From Pseudomonadota bacterium (lineage in GTDB: Bacteria > Pseudomonadota > Gammaproteobacteria > Xanthomonadales > Xanthomonadaceae): 5,956 bases of DNA. Of this stretch, positions 1 through 4,547 are shown one piece after another. The stretch covers positions 1 through 5,956 of the forward strand of contig JAFAFF010000339.1 of the NCBI GenBank assembly GCA_023423605.1, in the 5' to 3' direction. Under the pieces are notes generated by a model. The model searched no databases. It saw nothing but the letters and a program-made list of their open reading frames with translations, and was not told the DNA's origin. A program made the position numbers and the translations under genes. Every line of letters begins with the position of its first letter. Position 1 is the stretch's first letter.

Positions 1-340
<340 letters not shown>

Positions 341-355
341 GAGCGGCACTGCAGG

Positions 356-382
356 CCTGGCGCCGGACACCCTGACGCCAGG
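356..382. terminator. Hairpin just after trxB, possible terminator
   Basis: A perfect 7-bp stem CCTGGCG (356-362) / CGCCAGG (376-382) encloses a 13-base loop and starts 16 bases after the trxB stop. There is no U-tract on either strand, so this is not a canonical intrinsic terminator. It lies in a convergent gap where a transcript end is expected, so a role in 3'-end formation or RNA stability is an inference. Confidence 0.35.
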
Positions 383-385
383 TCC

Positions 386-413
386 ATCGGGATGAGGATC
401 ACCACATCCCGAT
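386..413. terminator. Hairpin over the 3' end of the amidase gene, possible bidirectional terminator
   Basis: A perfect 9-bp stem ATCGGGATG (386-394) / CATCCCGAT (405-413) with a 10-base loop. The loop contains the amidase stop codon (399-401, TGA on the - strand), and the right arm encodes the last amidase codons. It follows the trxB-side hairpin by 3 bases. No T-run follows on either strand, so termination efficiency cannot be judged. It could serve both convergent genes. Confidence 0.4.
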
Positions 414-1955
414 CCTGCCGGCGTGGCGGCCTCCGCGCGCCTGCGTGCGCCCATGGCTGGCAGCGGCAGGACCGGTGCAGGTGAGCCGGTGTTTGACTGG
501 CTTGCTGGCCACGCCATCGTCATCGCGCAGCACCGTCTGCCACAACGATGTGCGCGTGTGATCGCCGCGACCGCATTCGATTTCGAAGGTCAGCGGAGAG
601 TCCTGCGGCTTCCTTCGCACCTCCTGTCCGCCATCGCAGGTCGAGCCCTGCGGGCAGTCCAGCAGTGTTATCTCCATGGTGACCGGGAAACGGGGATGGC
701 CCTCGAAATGGACCTCCACGTCGCCAACCGTATGCGGTGGCAGGGTGATGTCGGTGACGCGCTGGAGGGCGAGCGGGATGCAGGCCTTCCCTTCGCGCCA
801 TAGCCGGTAACCCTTCTCCACGCCCTTCATCGCTGCGGTTCGGAAAGCGGGATCCTGGAGGGCGAGTGCATCCTCTGTATTTGAGTGATAGGCGACTTCC
901 ACAATGACTGAAGGCATTACTCCGATACGATTTTCGCCATGGCGACCGGCCTTTGCTGGCCCGCGAAAAGGGAAAGCCTCATATCCTTGTTGTGCCAGGA
1001 CGATCTCCTTCATGTAACAAAGCATATTGTCGGCCAGCGCCCGGTCCTCTGGCTTGTCCTGGTGATAATAAACTTCAGCACCTCTTACTGAACCGTTATC
1101 ACTGCCGTTCGTATGAAGGCTGATCAGTCCATCAGCTTTTATGAAGTTGGCATACTTGGGCCTGGCCCTGATGTCTTCCTTTATCTCGCGATCGCCATCC
1201 GTGCTATTTGGCAACGAGTGCCATATGCCTGGCTCTTCAGGATATAGCGCCTTGAGGTGGTATCTCGAAGACATTTTCCACCATGGCTGTGCTGCCTCAT
1301 CGTGATCACTCGACTCCCGGCTGCGAGCCCGTCTTACCGTCATTTCGCTTCGTTCCTCAAGCAGTGATTCAAGCATGTCGCCATATGCGGGGGTGATCTC
1401 GTCCTCGCGGATGCTGTTGATCAGCGGCCTTTGGAAACGCCAATCCAGTCCGGGATGATGGCGATATAGGCCATGACTCGCGGAAACAACCACCAGGCCG
1501 GCTGCCGCACGAGGCTCCATGCGATGCCGGACCTGCTCTTCCCCTTCATATGGGAAGTAATCCTTGAACTCTTTCCCTTCATAGAGGATGCGAATCCCTT
1601 CAGGCTCGGTCAGTCCCGCCTCTCTGGCGAAATAGTCCACGATTCCACCGAGCTCCTGTTCGAAGCGCTCAATTCGACCATCGTCCTCATCGGGAAGCGC
1701 TCCTGCCCCCAGATCGACGACAATCCGCCTGCTCGCGAGGTCTGCCCGCACTGTCACTTCGATATTCCGAGCCTGTTCCCTCAGACGCGGGAATCTGTCT
1801 ATGTAGCGCTGCGCCTCCTGTGTCAGCAGTGCATCAAGCCCGGCATCGCGCACCGGCACCTCGCCTGCTCCTGCGCCGGAGACGCAGGCAAACGCAACAG
1901 CCCCGGCCACGATCATGCCGTTGGTGGCCATACGCCACGGATGATTCCTTTTCAT
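399..1955 (-). CDS. Exported N-acetylmuramoyl-L-alanine amidase (Amidase_3 type) with extra N- and C-terminal domains
   Basis: Predicted zinc amidase cleaving the bond between N-acetylmuramic acid and L-Ala in peptidoglycan, acting in the periplasm or outside. The 518-residue protein starts at ATG 1955-1953, 8 bases after GGAGG. The reading frame stays open 67 codons upstream, but that stretch is Arg/Pro-rich and precedes the ribosome site and signal peptide. Residues 1-31 form a Sec-type signal (basic start, hydrophobic 'GMIVAGAVAFACVSG'). Residues about 60-140 are an alpha/beta region weakly reminiscent of GerMN domains. The catalytic domain (about 153-390) shows likely zinc ligands H161 ('SASHG'), E184 ('IREDE') and H281 ('SLHTNGS'), and catalytic E353 ('VEVAYHSN'). 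The two His are 120 apart, wider than in AmiC, with a charged, Trp-containing insert. Residues about 400-495 form a strand-rich domain with C434, C440, C461 and C493, possibly two disulfides, followed by a basic tail. Not an obvious AmiA/B/C orthologue. GC is about 52% at 1021-1260, against about 67% in neighbours. Confidence 0.9.
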   Translation of the reverse strand: MKRNHPWRMATNGMIVAGAVAFACVSGAGAGEVPVRDAGLDALLTQEAQRYIDRFPRLREQARNIEVTVRADLASRRIVVDLGAGALPDEDDGRIERFEQELGGIVDYFAREAGLTEPEGIRILYEGKEFKDYFPYEGEEQVRHRMEPRAAAGLVVVSASHGLYRHHPGLDWRFQRPLINSIREDEITPAYGDMLESLLEERSEMTVRRARSRESSDHDEAAQPWWKMSSRYHLKALYPEEPGIWHSLPNSTDGDREIKEDIRARPKYANFIKADGLISLHTNGSDNGSVRGAEVYYHQDKPEDRALADNMLCYMKEIVLAQQGYEAFPFRGPAKAGRHGENRIGVMPSVIVEVAYHSNTEDALALQDPAFRTAAMKGVEKGYRLWREGKACIPLALQRVTDITLPPHTVGDVEVHFEGHPRFPVTMEITLLDCPQGSTCDGGQEVRRKPQDSPLTFEIECGRGDHTRTSLWQTVLRDDDGVASKPVKHRLTCTGPAAASHGRTQARGGRHAGRIGMW

Positions 1956-1963
1956 TGCCCCTT

Positions 1964-1971
1964 CCTCCCCT
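1964..1971 (-). promoter_or_regulatory. Ribosome binding site of the amidase gene
   Basis: Read on the - strand, the sequence before ATG 1955-1953 is GGGGAGGAAGGGGCA. The GGAGG core is 8 bases from the ATG. This strong Shine-Dalgarno sequence fixes the start and excludes the 67-codon upstream extension of the open frame. Confidence 0.8.
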
Positions 1972-1982
1972 TTCCATGAACA

Positions 1983-2000
1983 ACGGCCACCATCGGCCGT
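1983..2000 (-). other. Small hairpin in the presumed amidase leader
   Basis: A perfect 6-bp stem ACGGCC (1983-1988) / GGCCGT (1995-2000) with a 6-base loop lies 12 bases upstream of the amidase Shine-Dalgarno on the - strand. It could affect leader stability. GC-rich DNA yields such stems by chance, so its function is open. I found no convincing -35/-10 pair for the amidase in 1972-2175. Confidence 0.35.
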
Positions 2001-2100
2001 CCAGGGAAGTGTGTTGCGCGGCGGACGGCGCGGCCTTGAACCACCAGACAGTTCCGGCAATCTCCCGTTACGCATTTCCGATGAAGCTCGTTTGGACGAT

Positions 2101-2139
2101 GCGGCAGGTCTTCCGCATGCCGGTCCGAATGCCTGCCGC
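2101..2139. repeat. Inverted repeat with nested direct repeats in the divergent intergenic region
   Basis: The arms GCGGCAGG (2101-2108) and CCTGCCGC (2132-2139) are perfect 8-bp inverted copies separated by 23 bases. Between and overlapping them, TCCGCATGCC (2112-2121) and TCCGAATGCC (2124-2133) are direct repeats with one mismatch and a 12-bp period. The element ends 36 bases before the FemAB-like start codon and lies about 145 bases upstream of the amidase start, between divergent genes. It could be an operator or a leader hairpin; neither is shown by the sequence. Confidence 0.45.
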
Positions 2140-2163
2140 CGCACACACGGGCGCAACCTGCCC

Positions 2164-2169
2164 TATCCT
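2164..2169 (+). promoter_or_regulatory. Possible -10 box for a leaderless FemAB-like/aat transcript
   Basis: TATCCT matches TATAAT at 4 of 6 positions and sits 6 bases before the ATG at 2176, so a start point 7 bases downstream of the box would be the A of the ATG. This fits with the absence of any Shine-Dalgarno before that ATG. No -35 box is recognisable at the expected distance, so the promoter call is weak. Confidence 0.3.
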
Positions 2170-2175
2170 GTCGCC

Positions 2176-3303
2176 ATGCTTGAAGCGCGATTCACCGATG
2201 ACCTGTCCTCTATCCCCGCGACCCAATGGGACGCCCTCCACGACGGTCGCAACCCCTTCGTCAGCCATGCGTTCCTTGCCGGTCTTGAACAGCACGGCTG
2301 CCTGCGCGAGGAATGGGGATGGCAACCGCAGCACTTCACGCTGTGGGAGGACGGCGCGCTGGTCGGTGCCATTCCCGGCTACCTGAAGCGAAATTCCCAC
2401 GGCGAGTTCGTGTTCGATCACGCCTGGGCCAATGCCTACGCGCGCCATGGCCGCGACTACTATCCGAAATGGCTGGGCGCAGTGCCTTATTCGCCGGTCA
2501 CCGGGCCGCGCCTGCTGGCCCGTCACGAAACGTTACGCGCTGCCCTGCTGCCGGCGCTGCTGGACCGGCTTCGGGGGCGCGAACTGTCCTCGGCCCATAT
2601 CAATTTCCACACCGCCGCCGATGACAAGGCCTTCGGCGACGACTGGCTGCTGCGCCAGGACGTCCAGTTCCAATGGCACAACCCGGGCCACTGGCGCAGT
2701 TTCGACGACTTCCTGGCCGCGATGAACCACAAGCATCGGAAGAACATCCGCCAGGAACGCGCGAAGGTGGCGCGGCAGGGCATCAGCTTCCGGGTGGTAC
2801 ATGGCGCCCAGGCCAGCCGCGCCGATCTGCAGGCGATGTACCGCTTCTACCTGCAGACGTTCCTGGAATACGGCAACGCGCCGGCGCTCACCGCGGCATT
2901 CCTGCGTCATCTGGCCGTCCACCTCGGCCGCGGGCTGGTGCTGTTCCTGGCCGAACAGGAGGGCCAGGCGATTGCCGGCGCCCTGTGCCTGCGTGGTGGC
3001 GACACGCTGTATGGACGTTACTGGGGCGGCGCCCCCCTGCCCGGCCTGCATTTCGAAGCCTGTTATTACCAGGGCATCGACTACTGCCTGCGCGAAGGAC
3101 TCACCCGCTTCGAGCCGGGTGCCCAGGGCGAGCACAAGCTGGCGCGCGGCTTCCTGCCCACGTTCGTGCGCAGCCGCCACTGGATGGCCGAACACGAATT
3201 CGCCGAGGCGCTGGGCGACTGGTGCGCGCACGAGCGCGCCGATGTCGCTCGCTACCGGCATGCGCTGCTGGAGCACTCCCCGTTCCGGAACGATGGCGCA
3301 TGA
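2176..3303 (+). CDS. FemAB-like (DUF482) GNAT-fold protein
   Basis: A 375-residue cytoplasmic protein with no signal peptide or membrane segment, of the family known as FemAB_like / DUF482, often annotated GNAT N-acetyltransferase. Family blocks visible in order: 'NPFVSHAFLAGLE' (26-38), 'GYLKRNSHGEFVFDHAWA' (68-85), 'YYPKWLGAVPYSPVTGPRLL' (95-114), 'HRKNIRQERAKV' (187-198), 'FYLQTFLEYGNAPALT' (224-239), 'LYGRYWG' (278-284), 'LHFEACYYQGIDYCL' (291-305) and 'GAQGEHKLARGFLPT' (315-329). FemAB relatives transfer amino acids from tRNA to peptidoglycan precursors; the substrate of this family is not settled, so that role is only a hint. The ATG at 2176 starts the conserved region. The frame is open back to 2011, but those 55 codons look like untranslated leader. 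No Shine-Dalgarno is visible. It overlaps aat by 4 bases, so the two are probably translated together. Its neighbour Aat also uses aminoacyl-tRNA. Confidence 0.9.
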   Translation: MLEARFTDDLSSIPATQWDALHDGRNPFVSHAFLAGLEQHGCLREEWGWQPQHFTLWEDGALVGAIPGYLKRNSHGEFVFDHAWANAYARHGRDYYPKWLGAVPYSPVTGPRLLARHETLRAALLPALLDRLRGRELSSAHINFHTAADDKAFGDDWLLRQDVQFQWHNPGHWRSFDDFLAAMNHKHRKNIRQERAKVARQGISFRVVHGAQASRADLQAMYRFYLQTFLEYGNAPALTAAFLRHLAVHLGRGLVLFLAEQEGQAIAGALCLRGGDTLYGRYWGGAPLPGLHFEACYYQGIDYCLREGLTRFEPGAQGEHKLARGFLPTFVRSRHWMAEHEFAEALGDWCAHERADVARYRHALLEHSPFRNDGA

Positions 3304-4040
3304 GCAGGCGCCTGCCATGGCGCCTGGACGATGCCGCCGATGCGCCGTTTCCGCCCGCCGAAACGGCCCTGCGCCATCCGGACGGACTGCTCGCCATCGG
3401 CGGCGACCTGAGCCCGGTGCGGCTGCTCAACGCCTATGCCGGCGGAATCTTCCCGTGGTTCAGCGAGGGCGAGCCGATCCTGTGGTGGTCGCCGGATCCG
3501 CGCATGGTGTTCCGCACCGATGGCGTGCACCTGTCCAGCCGCTTCCGCCGCCAGCTGCGCGGGCTGGGCTGGACCGTCACTGCCGACACCGCCTTCGAAC
3601 AGGTGATGCGTGCCTGCGCGCAGGCGCCGCGGCCTGGCCAGGACGGCACATGGATCGGCGCGGCGATGATCGACGCCTATCTTGCACTGCACGCACTGGG
3701 GTTCGCCCATTCGCTTGAAGTGTGGGATGAGGACCAACTGGTTGGCGGCATCTACGGAGTAGGCATCGGCCGCATGTTCTTCGGCGAGAGCATGTTCAGC
3801 GGCGCCAGCGGCGGTTCCAAGGTGGCGCTGGCGGCACTGGGGCGGCTGCTGTCCGGCTGGGGCATCCCCCTGCTGGATGCGCAGGTGGAGAATCCGCACC
3901 TGCTGCGGATGGGCGCCCGGCATTGGCCACGCGACGCATTCCTGGCGCATGTCCGCGAGGCGGTCCTGCTTCCCGGGACCGATGGCAGCTGGACCGTATC
4001 CGTCGGGCGCTGCCCCGCGCGGCAACTGATTGACGGTTAA
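3300..4040 (+). CDS. aat: Leucyl/phenylalanyl-tRNA-protein transferase
   Basis: Transfers Leu or Phe from aminoacyl-tRNA to proteins with N-terminal Lys or Arg, creating N-degrons read by ClpS and destroyed by ClpAP in the cytoplasm. The protein has 246 residues; E. coli Aat has 234. Diagnostic blocks: 'FPPAETALRHPDGLLAIGGD' (17-36), 'YAGGIFPWFSEGEPILWWSP' (46-65), 'HSLEVWDEDQLVGGIYGV' (137-154), 'FGESMFSGASGGSK' (161-174) and 'LLDAQVENPHLLRMGA' (191-206). E163, D193 and Q195 align with E. coli E156, D186 and Q188, reported to be important for catalysis, so the enzyme should be active. The start ATG overlaps the TGA of the upstream gene in an ATGA, with only a weak GGAA 9 bases before, which suggests translational coupling. 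A short N-terminal extension ('MSRRLPWRLDDAAD') precedes the conserved block. The infA promoter begins 9 bases after the stop. Confidence 0.97.
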   Translation: MSRRLPWRLDDAADAPFPPAETALRHPDGLLAIGGDLSPVRLLNAYAGGIFPWFSEGEPILWWSPDPRMVFRTDGVHLSSRFRRQLRGLGWTVTADTAFEQVMRACAQAPRPGQDGTWIGAAMIDAYLALHALGFAHSLEVWDEDQLVGGIYGVGIGRMFFGESMFSGASGGSKVALAALGRLLSGWGIPLLDAQVENPHLLRMGARHWPRDAFLAHVREAVLLPGTDGSWTVSVGRCPARQLIDG

Positions 4041-4048
4041 CACAATCT

Positions 4049-4077
4049 TTGCAAAACGATCGGCGTGCGGGTAAAAT
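4049..4077 (+). promoter_or_regulatory. Sigma70-type promoter for infA
   Basis: The -35 box TTGCAA (4049-4054; 4 of 6 to TTGACA) and -10 box TAAAAT (4072-4077; 5 of 6 to TATAAT) are separated by the optimal 17 bases. The stretch is visibly AT-richer than its surroundings. The predicted start near 4084 gives a leader of about 42 bases before infA. This implies that infA is transcribed independently of aat, although read-through from aat remains possible because no terminator lies between them. Confidence 0.8.
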
Positions 4078-4117
4078 ACTGCGCCTTAGGCCCCAGTGGC
4101 CGTTCTCTGAACCGCAC

Positions 4118-4121
4118 AGGA
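4118..4121 (+). promoter_or_regulatory. Ribosome binding site of infA
   Basis: AGGA lies 4 bases before the infA ATG (AGGACTACATG). This is a short spacing but supports the start at 4126, which also gives the standard N-terminus of the family. Confidence 0.6.
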
Positions 4122-4125
4122 CTAC

Positions 4126-4344
4126 ATGTCGAAAGACGATTCCATCGAGTTCGAAGGCACCGTCAGCGAGACGCTGCCGAACACGACTTTCCGCGTCCGC
4201 CTCGAAAATGGCCATGAGATCATTGCCCATATTTCCGGCCGCATGCGCAAGAACTACATCCGCATTCTCACCGGTGACCGGGTCAAGGTTGAAATGACCC
4301 CGTACGACCTGACCAAGGGCCGTATCACCTACCGCATGAAGTAA
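4126..4344 (+). CDS. infA: Translation initiation factor IF-1
   Basis: A 72-residue single OB-fold (S1-like) protein that binds the ribosomal A site on the 30S subunit during initiation, with IF-2 and IF-3. The length is exactly that of E. coli IF-1, and the sequence aligns end to end without gaps: '[20 protein letters not shown]', '[20 protein letters not shown]', '[20 protein letters not shown]', ending 'ITYRMK'. The basic 'RMRKNYIRI' surface and the C-terminal 'YDLTKGRI' are the family's most conserved parts. It has its own promoter (4049-4077) and terminator (4372-4398), so it looks like a monocistronic housekeeping unit that can also be reached by read-through from aat. Identity is certain. 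Confidence 0.99.
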   Translation: MSKDDSIEFEGTVSETLPNTTFRVRLENGHEIIAHISGRMRKNYIRILTGDRVKVEMTPYDLTKGRITYRMK

Positions 4345-4371
4345 GCGGTCTGGCGCCCAGGCGTCGGCAGG

Positions 4372-4398
4372 AAAGGCCAGCCATCGAGCTGGCCTTTT
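4372..4398 (+). terminator. Intrinsic terminator of infA
   Basis: A perfect 10-bp stem AAAGGCCAGC (4372-4381) / GCTGGCCTTT (4388-4397) with loop CATCGA, ending in TTTT, begins 27 bases after the infA stop. It is a textbook Rho-independent terminator. On the - strand the same stem is followed by TTTCC, so it may also stop clpA transcripts that pass through the repeat cassette. Confidence 0.9.
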
Positions 4399-4423
4399 GG
4401 CGTTGGCTTTGGGGGTTTGGGGA

Positions 4424-4444
4424 GTGACGACCAACGGTCGTCAC
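4424..4444. repeat. Perfect 9-bp hairpin at the edge of the tandem repeat
   Basis: Arms GTGACGACC (4424-4432) and GGTCGTCAC (4436-4444) are perfectly complementary, with a 3-base AAC loop. The right arm runs directly into the 15-bp tandem repeat. GGTCGTC occurs again at 4526-4532 on the other side of the array. The shape resembles the small palindromic repeats common in Stenotrophomonas (SMAG/REP-like), but the GTAG end typical of SMAG is not seen. Family membership is therefore inference. Confidence 0.6.
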
Positions 4445-4509
4445 CCACCAGCTCGGTACCCACCAGCTCGGTACCCACCAGCTCGGTACCCACCAGCTTG
4501 GTACCCACC
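4444..4509. repeat. 15-bp tandem repeat, about 4.4 units
   Basis: The unit CCCACCAGCTCGGTA occurs at 4444-4458, 4459-4473 and 4474-4488 exactly, at 4489-4503 with one change (C to T at 4499), and partially at 4504-4509 (CCCACC). Each junction creates the palindrome GGTACC. The array lies between convergent infA and clpA, outside both genes, downstream of the infA terminator and 35 bases past the clpA stop. The period is a multiple of three, so it leaves open frames on both strands with repeated VPTSS or VPSWW; these are not considered genes. Confidence 0.92.
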
Positions 4510-4546
4510 TGGGGGTCACCCCCCAGGTCGTCCCCACCGGGGGTGA
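4507..4546 (-). terminator. Overlapping alternative hairpins after clpA
   Basis: Two mutually exclusive stems lie within 41 bases of the clpA stop (4548-4550). Stem A pairs ACCTGGGGG (4507-4515) with CCCCCAGGT (4520-4528), 9 bp with a 4-base loop. Stem B pairs TCACCCCC (4516-4523) with GGGGGTGA (4539-4546), 8 bp with a 15-base loop. Both use the same C-run. On the - strand, stem B starts 1 base after the clpA stop. Neither is followed by a T-run, so this would be a non-canonical terminator or a 3'-end stabiliser at best. Confidence 0.45.
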
Positions 4547-4547
4547 T

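Noticed and set aside
423..1979. + strand open frames of 126 and 168 codons opposite the amidase
   Set aside because: They are antisense to a gene with clear catalytic motifs and have no family resemblance or start signals.
1956..2156. 67-codon N-terminal extension of the amidase open frame
   Set aside because: It is Arg/Pro-rich, lies ahead of a strong GGAGG ribosome site and would bury the signal peptide that follows the ATG at 1955.
2011..2175. 55-codon N-terminal extension of the FemAB-like open frame
   Set aside because: Family similarity begins just after the ATG at 2176, and the extension contains the intergenic repeats and shows no protein-like pattern.
2533..4043. Long - strand open frames (about 261 and 263 codons) opposite the FemAB-like gene and aat
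   Set aside because: They are antisense shadows in GC-rich coding DNA. The + strand frames carry unmistakable family motifs and the antisense products resemble nothing known.
4444..4509. CRISPR array
   Set aside because: The 15-bp units are directly adjacent with no spacers, and no cas genes are present.
4345..4547. tRNA gene between infA and clpA (serW lies there in E. coli)
   Set aside because: No cloverleaf, TTCGANNC-type T-loop or CCA end can be found. The stretch is a terminator plus repeats.
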